Assembly (NCBI GenBank): GCA_023409615.1
Contig: JAEYRF010000023.1
Span: forward strand, 1-11,840
Direction of reading: 5' to 3'
Length of the DNA stretch: 11,840 nucleotides
DNA from: Bacillota bacterium
GTDB taxonomy: Bacteria > Bacillota > Clostridia > Acetivibrionales > DTU013
In this document: piece by piece, positions 1 through 6,627 of the stretch
How positions within the stretch are numbered: position 1 is the first letter of the stretch
How the letters are laid out: every line of letters begins with the position of its first letter
The notes under the pieces: generated by a model
Told to the model about the DNA's origin: nothing
The model's database searches: none
The model's input: only the letters and a program-made list of their open reading frames with translations
Made by a program: the position numbers and the translations under genes

Positions 1-231
1 TGCCCTGGGTTGTTCAATAGAAAGGCCCTCCATGAGCCACCGAAATTCCTGTTGTGAAAGGTGCCTTACTTGCTCTGGGGTACGTGGCCATTTGTACCTT
101 CCGTTTTCTAGTCGTTTATATAGAAGAACGAAACCATCCTCTTCCCATTGGAGAGCTTTCATACGATTGCAGCTTTTCCCGCAGAATAGAAAAAGACTTG
201 AGGAAAAGGGATCCATATTAAATTTCTGCTT
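1..231 (-). pseudogene. tnpB: IS66 TnpB, C-terminal part (runs off the left edge)
   Basis: Reading the minus strand from 231 to 1 gives KQKFNMDPFSSSLFLFCG, then NRMKALQWEEDGFVLLYKRLENGR, then a tail ending LMEGLSIEQPRA. These are the hallmark segments of IS66 TnpB (Orf2), an accessory protein needed for IS66 transposition whose biochemical role is not established. The N-terminal third is missing here. It is found at 6627-6532, and joining the two halves across one CTTA copy gives SIDGLATIVK-QKFNMDPF with no frameshift. The joined visible protein is 108 residues, against about 115-120 for the family, so only a few C-terminal residues lie off-window. The break is insertional. Confidence 0.9.
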
Positions 232-232
232 A
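229..232. repeat. Target-site duplication CTTA, left copy
   Basis: CTTA directly precedes the TGCATAAT terminus of the IS21-family element, and the second copy is at 6532-6535. IS21 elements generate 4-8 bp duplications. Keeping one copy restores the tnpB reading frame, which independently confirms the boundary. Confidence 0.85.
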
Positions 233-244
233 TGCATAATTTCA

Positions 245-350
245 TCAATTTGACCCGGGGGTGTACTTGAAATTGACCCAGGGATGTATTTGAATTTGAC
301 CCACCTGTGTATTTCAAATTGAGCCAACCATGTATTTCAATTTGACCCAG
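245..350 (+). repeat. Five 23-bp terminal repeats, left end of the IS21 element
   Basis: Units start at 245, 268, 291, 314 and 337, exactly 23 bp apart. Each begins T(C/G)AA(A/T)TTGA(C/G)CC and, except for the incomplete last one, ends with TGTA(C/T)T. The array is the mirror image of the one at 6415-6522. Multiple end repeats that bind the IstA transposase are known for IS21. The 23-bp period, about two helical turns, would place bound monomers on one face of the DNA (inference). Confidence 0.85.
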
Positions 351-436
351 TCTCTCATAACAAGGGGTACCTACAAAATATCAAAAAATATCCAGCGGTG
401 CAATATAGATTCTGGCACTTTAGAGAAAAAGTTTTT

Positions 437-598
437 AAGTGCGGTTGACAATGAGTGGGGCCCGTATGATAGCCTGCAAGGCAGGCCAACCTTTCTTACC
501 CCTTAGCCCTACTTCCTGGCAAAGCTTCGGGGGTAAGATGGGCTGGCCTCTCTGGCATGGAATCATATGGGGGAGGCTCATTGTCAACTGGATTCTTG
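437..598. repeat. Long imperfect palindrome beyond istB, flanked by 10-bp direct repeats
   Basis: The arms begin GTTGACAATGAG (444-455) and end CTCATTGTCAAC at the other side. The match continues inward through TATGAT, AGGCCA-type and CTTACCCC segments, about 44 of 59 positions without gaps, around a loop of about 28 nt. AAAAGTTTTT occurs on both sides (427-436 and 599-608). It lies just past the original istB stop (622-624) and inside the IS21 left end. It could be a MITE-like insertion with a 10-bp duplication, a strong terminator for istAB, or a structured RNA. I do not recognise the family. No convincing gene lies in it; open frames here are palindrome artefacts. Confidence 0.6.
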
Positions 599-621
599 AA
601 AAGTTTTTCGACCCTACTCCA

Positions 622-699
622 TTATCTTATCGACTGGTTTTTGTATTTAAATCTTCGCATAGAGTCGTTGGCTGCCAAATCAATCATATGGGAGCCGTG
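622..699 (-). pseudogene. istB: Displaced 3' end of istB
   Basis: On the minus strand from 699 the frame reads H-G-S-H-M-I-D-L-A-A-N-D-S-M-R-R-F-K-Y-K-N-Q-S-I-R-stop. Most IstB proteins end with a similar short helix (of the type ..IELKGESMRK..). The upstream half ends ...VMDRLIHG at 4121 with the same CACGGC (His-Gly) codons, so fusing the two gives RLIHGSHMIDLAANDSMRR in frame and a 249-residue IstB. This stretch was separated from the gene by the RIT element. It has no start codon or ribosome binding site of its own. Confidence 0.85.
694..699. repeat. Left 6-bp crossover repeat GCCGTG of the RIT element
   Basis: It is identical to 4121-4126. It encodes His-Gly of IstB on the minus strand, and the element-side flank begins TTATGAAAAG. 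A 6-bp duplicated core is a usual overlap length for tyrosine recombinases (6-8 bp). Confidence 0.75.
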
Positions 700-726
700 T
701 TATGAAAAGTATTTAATTATGAAAAG
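700..726 (+). repeat. Left terminal inverted repeat of the RIT element
   Basis: It contains TTATGAAAAG twice (700-709 and 717-726) and matches the minus strand of 4068-4094 at 24 of 27 positions. These are probable recombinase arm or core binding sites. The left copy touches the crossover hexamer directly, whereas the right copy lies 26 bp inside. Confidence 0.75.
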
Positions 727-810
727 CTGATCTCACAAAATAGCCAATAAAAGCATCTTAAATGGTTTTACCTTTACATAAAAAATGTTACCCTAATCGT
801 AAAATTTGCG

Positions 811-817
811 AGGAGGT
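811..817 (+). promoter_or_regulatory. Ribosome binding site deciding the start of the first recombinase
   Basis: AGGAGGT lies 7 nt before the ATG at 825. The frame is open to an earlier ATG at 762 that has no comparable site, so 825 is the preferred start. I saw no convincing -35/-10 pair in 727-800. Confidence 0.8.
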
Positions 818-824
818 AACACAT

Positions 825-2045
825 ATGACCACAAAAGACCTTGAAATACTTATTCCAAAGTTTTTATCCCGTTTAGAGAAAGACGGTCACAGCAGGGAGG
901 TGATAACAACCAATATATGGATTACTCAGCAATTCCAAAAGCATTGCACATTACGAAAAATCGAAATTATCACAATGAACATAATTGAAGAGTTCCTAAA
1001 GAGTCAATATGATATTGACCTTTACAAGCCAATTTGCGCCAGCCAGATTGCTATAAGGAGGCCCCTGTTAATTTTCTGGGAATATAGTTTGACCGGTACA
1101 TATCAAAAAAGCCATTTATATGAAAAGACAGAGGTACCAAGAATATTTAATGAATTTTACTTACAGTACTGTTCATATATAAATTCACTTGCATTTAAGG
1201 TTTCCACAAAATCTGCAAAAGTACGTTTTGCAAAGCAATTTCTCGCCTTTCTTGATAAAAATGGCGTTACCAATGTTAAAGAACTTACAAAGGTACATGT
1301 TTATCATTACCTGGAATCTTATACTAATAGCACGTATACAACCAAGCAGACAATTGTATATGATACCAGAGGGATGCTTGACTGGATGTATGAACAAAAA
1401 TATATTACATTCAGTGGGCATGAAACATTTCCAATGGTTCGGATATCACAAAAAAGATTTATCCCGTCGTGTTACACAGATGAAGAGATCAGACACATAC
1501 TTGATAGCGTTGATGTTGAAACGACAATAGGAAAACACGATTATCTAATATTAAGTCTATTGATTTATTACGGAATGCGTATTAGTGACATCATTGCTTT
1601 GAAATTTGAAAATATTGATTGGAACGGTAACACCATTAAAATCATTCAGCAAAAGACCGGTAAACCTTTAATGCTTCCATTGATAGATGAGATAAAATTT
1701 CCGCTTATCGATTATCTGAAAAATGCACGTCATCCGGTTGATGATGATCATATACTGGTAACCTTATGTGCGCCATATACCTGTTATGCAAGGAATCAAA
1801 GCTTTCAAAGTATCGTAGTAAAATACATGGATAAAGCCGGCGTTGATTATTCCAATAAACATCACGGGACTCATGCTATCAGGCATAGCCTGGCTAGTGG
1901 ATTGTTGAATGAAAATGTACCGATAAGCGCAATATCCGGAATACTTGGTCATGGTAGCATTGAAACGACAAATATATATCTGACGCTTGATGAAAAGGAT
2001 TTTCAAAAAATGTCGTTGGAGGTGCCAGATGTACACAATTCCTGA
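825..2045 (+). CDS. Tyrosine recombinase A of the RIT trio
   Basis: A 406-residue tyrosine site-specific recombinase (phage-integrase family) that would cut and rejoin DNA at the element ends. The N-terminal about 200 residues form the helical core-binding region, in two halves. The catalytic domain follows, with Arg252 (YYGMRISDI), Lys277 (QQKTGK), His350 and Arg353 (THAIRH), His376 (ILGHGS) and the nucleophile Tyr385 (TTNIY). All are present, so it should be active. The start at 825 is set by AGGAGGT; an upstream ATG at 762 is less likely. Its last 17 bp overlap the next recombinase, which indicates coupled translation. It is the longest of the three, as expected for the first protein of a RIT element. 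It is not Tn554 TnpA/B/C: the sizes and the all-recombinase make-up differ. Confidence 0.9.
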   Translation: MTTKDLEILIPKFLSRLEKDGHSREVITTNIWITQQFQKHCTLRKIEIITMNIIEEFLKSQYDIDLYKPICASQIAIRRPLLIFWEYSLTGTYQKSHLYEKTEVPRIFNEFYLQYCSYINSLAFKVSTKSAKVRFAKQFLAFLDKNGVTNVKELTKVHVYHYLESYTNSTYTTKQTIVYDTRGMLDWMYEQKYITFSGHETFPMVRISQKRFIPSCYTDEEIRHILDSVDVETTIGKHDYLILSLLIYYGMRISDIIALKFENIDWNGNTIKIIQQKTGKPLMLPLIDEIKFPLIDYLKNARHPVDDDHILVTLCAPYTCYARNQSFQSIVVKYMDKAGVDYSNKHHGTHAIRHSLASGLLNENVPISAISGILGHGSIETTNIYLTLDEKDFQKMSLEVPDVHNS

Positions 2046-3006
2046 ATTCGATGGGCCATTTCGAGAGCTTATTCCGCAATTTATTAATTACAAGCGTTCT
2101 TTAGGGTATGATTATGGAAGAACTATTGTATATCGGCTTCTGGCAATGAATCGTTTTTTTCTGTCCAATGGGATCTGCAAGATAGAAATAACGGAAGATA
2201 TTTTTATTCGATGGATAAATCTTAAAAATGATGAAACGGCGTCAAACCAACAAAAACGGTATGCGGTGATACATGGTCTCGCAAAATTTCTTATTCAAAA
2301 CAAATATCCCAATATTTACGATATCCCTAATCCGGTGCATAAAAAAGATGATTTTGTTCCGTATATTTATCCCGATGATGAAATTTTAAAAATATTTAGG
2401 GCTGCTGATAATTTTTCAATAAATCATAAAGCATATGATCACAGCGTTATGCTGCCCGTTCTCCTACGTTTACTTTACAGCACAGGTATGCGGATATCTG
2501 AAGTATTGAATTTGAAATTGCGGGATGTGGATTTTGATAAAGGGAATTTATATATTTGGGATGGCAAGAATCATGTAGACAGAATGATTTCGATTTCTAC
2601 AACAATGAAGCGTGTCCTTGCCAGCTATAGAGAAAAGATGATGTTCTTTTCTGAGGATAATTACCTATTCCATGGATGTGACGGTCAACCTTATAGTTAT
2701 GGCGTAGTCAGGCATGTATTTCATCTTGTTCTTTCAATAGCAGGTATATCTCGAAGGCCATCCGGTAACTACCCCAGAATTCATGATGTCCGTCATGTTT
2801 TTTCTGTACGCGCATTAGAACAAATGGAAAGGCAAGGATATGATCTTTATACTTCTCTTCCGCTATTGAGCAAGTATCTCGGCCATAAAAGTATAATCGA
2901 AACCGAGTATTATATCCGATTAACACAAAGCAGTTTTTCAAGGATAACTGACCTGGCTTATAGCTATTCACCACATTTATTTCCACGGGTGGAGGGGTGT
3001 GAATGA
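2029..3006 (+). CDS. Tyrosine recombinase B of the RIT trio
   Basis: A 325-residue phage-integrase-family recombinase. The N-terminal SAM-like DNA-binding part (about 1-105) is followed by the catalytic domain with Arg155 (STGMRISEV), Lys180 (DGKNH), His252 and Arg255 (IHDVRH), His286 (YLGHKS) and Tyr295 (the second Tyr of ETEYY, at the usual spacing of nine from the His). I chose the ATG at 2029 because GGAGGT lies 5 nt upstream. An in-frame ATG at 1987 would add 14 residues inside gene A without a site. It overlaps gene A by 17 bp and gene C by 4 bp (ATGA), so the trio is one operon. It is expected to work with A and C in integration and excision, but the division of labour among RIT proteins is not known. 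Confidence 0.9.
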   Translation: MYTIPEFDGPFRELIPQFINYKRSLGYDYGRTIVYRLLAMNRFFLSNGICKIEITEDIFIRWINLKNDETASNQQKRYAVIHGLAKFLIQNKYPNIYDIPNPVHKKDDFVPYIYPDDEILKIFRAADNFSINHKAYDHSVMLPVLLRLLYSTGMRISEVLNLKLRDVDFDKGNLYIWDGKNHVDRMISISTTMKRVLASYREKMMFFSEDNYLFHGCDGQPYSYGVVRHVFHLVLSIAGISRRPSGNYPRIHDVRHVFSVRALEQMERQGYDLYTSLPLLSKYLGHKSIIETEYYIRLTQSSFSRITDLAYSYSPHLFPRVEGCE

Positions 3007-4007
3007 ATAATAGCTTTGGAACGTATTTGACCAAGTATTTTGGCGATTATCTGCCGAGGCAAAAAGGTGTATCTGAAAATACAATAAAATCGTATCGGGA
3101 TACCTTTGTGCAGTTGATTGAATTTATCAATAAAAAATATGATATTACCTGCAAAAGGCTAACCTTATACGATTTCCATGATAAAAGAGTATTATGTTTT
3201 CTCGATGCTTTGGAGCAAAATCGAGGAATCTCCGCATCAACAAGGAATCAGCGATTGGCGGCAATACATTCATTCTTTAAATATCTTCAAAAACAAGATT
3301 TTACCTATTTTGAATTGTGCTCTGGTATACTGTCAATTGAATTTAAAAAAATACCTGTCCCCGTTATCAGTTATTTAAGCCTTGAAGAAACAAATTTTTT
3401 ATTCTCTCTTCCTGATATACATGATAAACACGAACGTAGGGATTTAACAATAATGACGCTTTTATATGAATCAGGAGCAAGAGTTCAAGAACTTATTGAT
3501 CTCAAAAAGGGAGATGTCAACCTCAATTCATGCCCGACTATAACTTTACATGGGAAAGGTAACAAATCGCGGATTGTTCCAATTGGAAAAGATATGGCTT
3601 CAATTCTCAAAAAATACTTAAGTGATCATCTGATTTTCGATGCAAATGGTATTCTTTTCACCAATAGACAGCATTGCAAACTCTCCAGGGTTGGAGTACA
3701 GTACATTATTGACAAGTATGTAGAGCGGGGGCGGTCTGTGGATGCCAAATTACTCCGAGGCAATATAACCAACCATTCTTTCCGCCACAGTAAAAGCATG
3801 CATCTACTCGAAGCTGGTGTTAATCTTGTATATATACGTGATTTTCTTGGTCATACATCGGTTACCACCACTGAAATTTACGCTAAATCAAATGCTGAAA
3901 TTAAAAGGAACGCTATCATAAACCATAGTGCCGAGCTCAATGCAAAGCCTGTATACAATTCTAAAGAAAAGGAGAATCTGATTTCATGGCTTAAGAGCAA
4001 TATTTAA
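3003..4007 (+). CDS. Tyrosine recombinase C of the RIT trio
   Basis: A 334-residue recombinase most like the XerC/XerD-type branch of the family. It has an N-terminal SAM-like domain (about 5-100, VSENTIKSYRDT) and a catalytic domain with Arg160 (ESGARVQEL), Lys185 (HGKGNKSR), His258 and Arg261 (NHSFRH), His284 (FLGHTS) and Tyr293 (TTEIY). The start ATG overlaps the stop of gene B (ATGA), and GGAGGGG lies just upstream. About 40 residues follow the catalytic Tyr, a longer tail than in Xer proteins that could mediate contacts in trans (inference). The gene ends 5 bp before the hairpin at 4012-4080, convergent with istB. Confidence 0.9.
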   Translation: MNNSFGTYLTKYFGDYLPRQKGVSENTIKSYRDTFVQLIEFINKKYDITCKRLTLYDFHDKRVLCFLDALEQNRGISASTRNQRLAAIHSFFKYLQKQDFTYFELCSGILSIEFKKIPVPVISYLSLEETNFLFSLPDIHDKHERRDLTIMTLLYESGARVQELIDLKKGDVNLNSCPTITLHGKGNKSRIVPIGKDMASILKKYLSDHLIFDANGILFTNRQHCKLSRVGVQYIIDKYVERGRSVDAKLLRGNITNHSFRHSKSMHLLEAGVNLVYIRDFLGHTSVTTTEIYAKSNAEIKRNAIINHSAELNAKPVYNSKEKENLISWLKSNI

Positions 4008-4011
4008 TTGT

Positions 4012-4080
4012 TAGTTATGTAAAGTTGGCATCTCATTACTGCAGGAAGCAAACCATTACGATGCCAACCTTACATAATTA
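4012..4080. terminator. Hairpin between the convergent trio and istB; also part of the RIT right end
   Basis: The arms 4012-4032 and 4060-4080 are complementary at 19 of 21 positions (TTATGTAA, GTTGGCATC core) with a 27-nt loop. The position between convergent stop codons (4007 and 4070) fits a bidirectional terminator, though there is no long T run. The arms repeat the TTATGTAA motif of the RIT inverted repeats, so the same DNA may be a recombinase binding site. Confidence 0.6.
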
Positions 4081-4094
4081 GATACTTTTCATAA
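4068..4094 (-). repeat. Right terminal inverted repeat of the RIT element
   Basis: On the minus strand from 4094 it begins TTATGAAAAGTATCTAATTA and matches 700-726 at 24 of 27 positions. It also encodes the last residues (YEKYLIM) and the stop of the hybrid IstB. It lies 26 bp inside the right crossover hexamer. Confidence 0.75.
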
Positions 4095-4798
4095 CACGAT
4101 TTATGAAAACAATTACATAAGCCGTGAATAAGCCGATCCATCACTGCATCAGCAACAATAGGATCACTAAACAACGGATGCCAATCGGCAACGGAGAGTT
4201 GGCTTAATATAACTGTAGAATTGATCTGGTTACGGTCTTCGATAACTTCAAGGATATCCCTGCCTTCGACAGGATCAAAGTTATTGATACCCCAATCATC
4301 CAGTATAAGCAGCTTCACCTTCTTGAGCTCCTTCATCAGGCGGTTGTAACTGCCATCCCCTCTGGCTATGGCGAGATCTGTCAGGAGCCTTGGTACCCTT
4401 ACAAAAAGAACTCTGTAGTTATTCCGGCAGGCTGCATTACCTAAAGCGCACCCTACGAAGGTTTTGCCCGTACCCGTAGCACCAGTGATAATGACGTTGA
4501 GACCATCAAGTATCCACGAGCACGTTGAAAGCTGCATCATTGTCTGCTTATCAATGTTTCTGTCAGGACTGTAGATGATTTCTTCAATTGCGCAGTTGTA
4601 CTTCATCCCGGCCTTTTTAACCAGATTGGACAGGCGTTTGTTTTGGCGGGACACCCATTCGCTGTCAACAAGCAGTCCGAACCTTTCCTCAAAGGATAAC
4701 AAGGATATTTCGGGGTTCTGGGTTTGTCTACGGTATTCCTCTGCCATGGTACATACTTTAATCCAATTAAGCTTATCAATGGTCTGCTGTGTATTCAT
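4070..4798 (-). CDS. istB: IS21 transposition helper ATPase IstB, with altered C-terminus
   Basis: A 242-residue AAA+ ATPase related to DnaC. IstB binds target DNA, forms ATP-dependent oligomers and recruits and stimulates the IstA transposase. Visible: an N-terminal helical part (1-95), Walker A GATGTGKT (106-113) and Walker B LLILDDWG (163-170), followed by the sensor region. The ATG overlaps the istA stop (TAATG), with AGGAGGT inside the end of istA. Oddity: after RLIHG (residue 226) the sequence turns into LCNCFHKSCYEKYLIM, which is encoded by the right end of the RIT element. The original 23-residue tail is stranded at 693-622. The ATPase core is whole, but the loss of the conserved terminal helix may weaken or abolish function. 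Confidence 0.9.
   Translation of the reverse strand: MNTQQTIDKLNWIKVCTMAEEYRRQTQNPEISLLSFEERFGLLVDSEWVSRQNKRLSNLVKKAGMKYNCAIEEIIYSPDRNIDKQTMMQLSTCSWILDGLNVIITGATGTGKTFVGCALGNAACRNNYRVLFVRVPRLLTDLAIARGDGSYNRLMKELKKVKLLILDDWGINNFDPVEGRDILEVIEDRNQINSTVILSQLSVADWHPLFSDPIVADAVMDRLIHGLCNCFHKSCYEKYLIM
4121..4126. repeat. Right 6-bp crossover repeat GCCGTG of the RIT element
   Basis: Preceded by ATTACATAA on the element side and followed by istB sequence. Joining the two element ends through one hexamer gives CATAA-GCCGTG-TTATG, a perfect inverted repeat around a 6-bp spacer, as expected of a tyrosine recombinase core site. Confidence 0.75.
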
Positions 4799-6345
4799 TA
4801 AGACTGACCTCCTGCATAATATTTGGGACCACGAATTTTTGAGTTTATGGAAATGACATTCTTGTTGGTGCTTGGTATCGACGCTTCCATTCTGTCCATA
4901 CCGTTTTTCAGTATATTGTTAACAGTGGTGTAGGAAGGAGAGCGAAGACTTAAAGCCTTCTGGCATGCATTTTCCAGCCGGACAGCCGAATATCTGTCTG
5001 CAAGCTTAAGAAGGCCGAAACAGGATTTATACGCCTGCTGTTCAATTTTCCTTGATGCCAGTACCTGCTGGACCAGTTCGCGTGTGCTGTCCCCGATTTT
5101 GCAAGCCCAGGCAAGGAACCGGTCACTGTCCCATGCAACATATTCCCTGTGGTTGGGTGGCATATGTTCCGGATTTGTGGAATACTGCCCTGGCCTTCCG
5201 GAAAGCCTAGTATGGGAACATATCCTGACATGGTTGAAATACACTTCAATTATGGAACCCATGGTTTTTACATCTACTTTTTTCTGTATGTACGAATAAG
5301 GTATACTGTAATACATTTTCTCCACTTCAATATGGTAATTGAAAGTGACGGTAGAAACCTTCCAGGTGGACATTTCAAAAGGTCTGACGGGCAGTGGGTT
5401 CAATGCTGGCAGGTCAAACTCCTCAAACACGCTTTTCCTGCTGCCCTCTTTCTTTTGAAAAGCCCTGGATGCATATTCATTGAGTTTTTCCCTGATGAAG
5501 ATATTAAGCTCCCTAAAGCTAAAAAATCTCTGATCCCGCAGTGCTGCAATAATCCATGTACTGATATCTCCAACAGTACCTTCTGCAGGAGATTTGTCAC
5601 GAGGCTTCCTGGAACGTGCAGGAACAATGGCACAGCCATAATGCTCCGATAATTCCAAATACGTCTTGTTGAGTACAGGGTCATAATTGTTGGCTTTCTT
5701 TACACCGGTTTTTAAATTGTCCGGAACAAGCTGTCGCGGAACCCCGCTATAATATTGGAATGCATGGACATGAGCAGTTATCCAGTTTTCAAGATTCTCC
5801 GATTCAAAAGCTTCCACATAAGGGTATCCGCTTTTACCAAGAGCTGAGACAAAGATATGTGCAGGAATGATTTCTCCGGTATGGCGATCCAAAACCTCCA
5901 TTTTGGAACCCGCCCAGTCAACAAACATCTCGTCTCCTGGTTTTCTCTCAATATGCATGACTGCCTTGGTTTTGGCGGCCCAGGCATTGTACAGACGGCA
6001 AAACTGGACATATTCAACACCGTCAGGAGCTTGCTGCCTGTATTCCGTCCATAGGAGACGAAGATTAACATGTGGACGTTGCAACTCCTTATGGACGTGC
6101 TCATAGTCCGGTTCCGGCTTTCGATGAGCCGGTGTTGATGCAGTGGGATAAAGCAATTGGACCAACCTACCGTCATCCACATCATCAGGAATTGGCCAGG
6201 ATAATCCCTGTAACTCTGCACGCTCCAGAACATCACGTACCGTATTCCGTGAACAACTACAACTGCTTGCTGTTGCCCGGATTCCGATTCCCAGGCTCTT
6301 AAGCCTGAGAATTTCTCTGATTTTGACCATTTCAATCAACCTCAT
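4798..6345 (-). CDS. istA: IS21-family transposase IstA
   Basis: A 515-residue DDE transposase that binds the terminal repeats and catalyses strand transfer. It has an N-terminal helix-turn-helix (about 17-42, IRATASSCSCSRNTVRDV) and an RNase H-fold catalytic core with Asp143 (FVDWAG), Asp209 (LVPDNLK) and Glu255 (KSPAEGTVG), spaced 66 and 46 as in IstA. A beta-barrel-like C-terminal region (about 320-400, YYSIPYSYIQKKVDV) follows. The start at 6345 has AGGAGGT 8 nt upstream. The gene is translationally coupled to istB and close to the right repeat array, the usual IS21 layout. It looks intact and has higher GC than the neighbouring RIT and defence genes. No frameshift was seen. Confidence 0.95.
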   Translation of the reverse strand: MRLIEMVKIREILRLKSLGIGIRATASSCSCSRNTVRDVLERAELQGLSWPIPDDVDDGRLVQLLYPTASTPAHRKPEPDYEHVHKELQRPHVNLRLLWTEYRQQAPDGVEYVQFCRLYNAWAAKTKAVMHIERKPGDEMFVDWAGSKMEVLDRHTGEIIPAHIFVSALGKSGYPYVEAFESENLENWITAHVHAFQYYSGVPRQLVPDNLKTGVKKANNYDPVLNKTYLELSEHYGCAIVPARSRKPRDKSPAEGTVGDISTWIIAALRDQRFFSFRELNIFIREKLNEYASRAFQKKEGSRKSVFEEFDLPALNPLPVRPFEMSTWKVSTVTFNYHIEVEKMYYSIPYSYIQKKVDVKTMGSIIEVYFNHVRICSHTRLSGRPGQYSTNPEHMPPNHREYVAWDSDRFLAWACKIGDSTRELVQQVLASRKIEQQAYKSCFGLLKLADRYSAVRLENACQKALSLRSPSYTTVNNILKNGMDRMEASIPSTNKNVISINSKIRGPKYYAGGQS

Positions 6346-6392
6346 TTCTTATACCTCCTGTTAAAATTGGTAATGGTCATATTTTATCAGGA

Positions 6393-6421
6393 GTTTTATT
6401 TCCAGTTATGAGGCGGGTCAA
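6393..6421 (-). promoter_or_regulatory. Possible istA promoter overlapping the innermost 23-bp repeat
   Basis: On the minus strand TTGACC (6421-6416) lies 17 nt before TAAAAC (6398-6393), about 50 bp upstream of the istA start. The -35 fits well, the -10 is weak. Because the -35 is inside a transposase-binding repeat, autorepression would follow naturally (inference). Confidence 0.35.
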
Positions 6422-6522
6422 ATTTGAGTACATGGGTGGGTCACTTTCAAGTATATCGGTGGGTCAGTTTGAAATACATGGGTGGGTCAAATCGAAGTAT
6501 ATCGCGTGCACAAATTGAAGTA
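6415..6522 (-). repeat. Five 23-bp terminal repeats, right end of the IS21 element
   Basis: GGGTCA motifs at 6415, 6438, 6461 and 6484, and a diverged fifth unit aligned by its CAAATTGAAGTA at 6511, recur every 23 bp. On the minus strand each unit reads TTGACCC-like, the same unit as at 245-350 in inverted orientation. These are the probable IstA binding sites. The innermost unit also supplies a possible -35 element for istA, so transposase binding could repress its own gene (inference). Confidence 0.85.
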
Positions 6523-6531
6523 CATTATGCA

Positions 6532-6535
6532 CTTA
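6532..6535. repeat. Target-site duplication CTTA, right copy
   Basis: Directly follows the TGCA end of the IS21 element and matches 229-232. It is part of the Val-Lys codons of tnpB. Confidence 0.85.
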
Positions 6536-6627
6536 ACTATAGTAGCAAGCCCATCGATAGATTTACGCATATCCGTGTAACCGCAAGCGATATAAATATT
6601 CTTTACGGTTTTAATATTACCTAGCAT
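6532..6627 (-). pseudogene. tnpB: IS66 TnpB, N-terminal part
   Basis: On the minus strand from 6627 the 32 codons read MLGNIKTVKNIYIACGYTDM followed by RKSIDGLATIVK, the diagnostic start of IS66 TnpB. The ATG overlaps the last 11 bp of tnpA in another frame, a normal tnpA-tnpB junction. The frame is cut at the CTTA duplication by the IS21 element and resumes at 231. It is too short to be seen as an independent gene. Confidence 0.9.

Larger units (their letters stand above)
694..4126 (+). mobile_element. RIT (recombinase-in-trio) element inserted in istB
   Basis: Seen: three consecutive, overlapping tyrosine recombinase genes (825-4007) lie between direct repeats GCCGTG at 694-699 and 4121-4126. 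Just inside are inverted repeats built on TTATGAAAAGTAT(T/C)TAATTATG (700-721; minus strand from 4094). Excision leaving one GCCGTG restores istB, so the element is 3421 bp plus one 6-bp copy. Known: RIT elements carry exactly three tyrosine recombinases in fixed order with short overlaps and flanking inverted repeats. All three proteins keep a full catalytic set, so the element may be active. No passenger gene is present. Confidence 0.85.
233..6531 (-). mobile_element. IS21-family element (istA-istB) with a nested RIT element
   Basis: Boundaries seen: the left end at 233 reads TGCATAAT...TCAATTTG, and the right end read inward on the minus strand from 6531 gives the same TGCATAAT...TCAATTTG with one base of length difference. 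Both ends have the TG...CA form typical of IS21. They are flanked by CTTA (229-232, 6532-6535) and followed inward by arrays of five 23-bp repeats. Contents are istA (6345-4798) and istB (from 4798) on the minus strand, as in all IS21 elements, plus a 3.4-kb insertion in the 3' end of istB. The total is 6299 bp; without the nested insertion it would be about 2.87 kb, slightly long for the family because of a large palindrome (437-598) beyond istB. Confidence 0.9.

Noticed and set aside
245..350. Short regularly spaced repeats that could suggest a CRISPR array
   Set aside because: The 23-bp units abut without spacers, are degenerate, and are mirrored at 6415-6522 at the other end of an IS21 element; they are transposon end repeats.
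439..705. Open frame of 88 codons on the plus strand
   Set aside because: It runs through the long palindrome and antisense to the istB tail, with no ribosome binding site and no protein-like composition.
825..4007. Tn554-type tnpA-tnpB-tnpC transposition module
   Set aside because: Tn554 TnpB is much larger and TnpC is small and not a recombinase; here all three are full tyrosine recombinases of 325-406 residues with complete catalytic sets, which fits a RIT trio.
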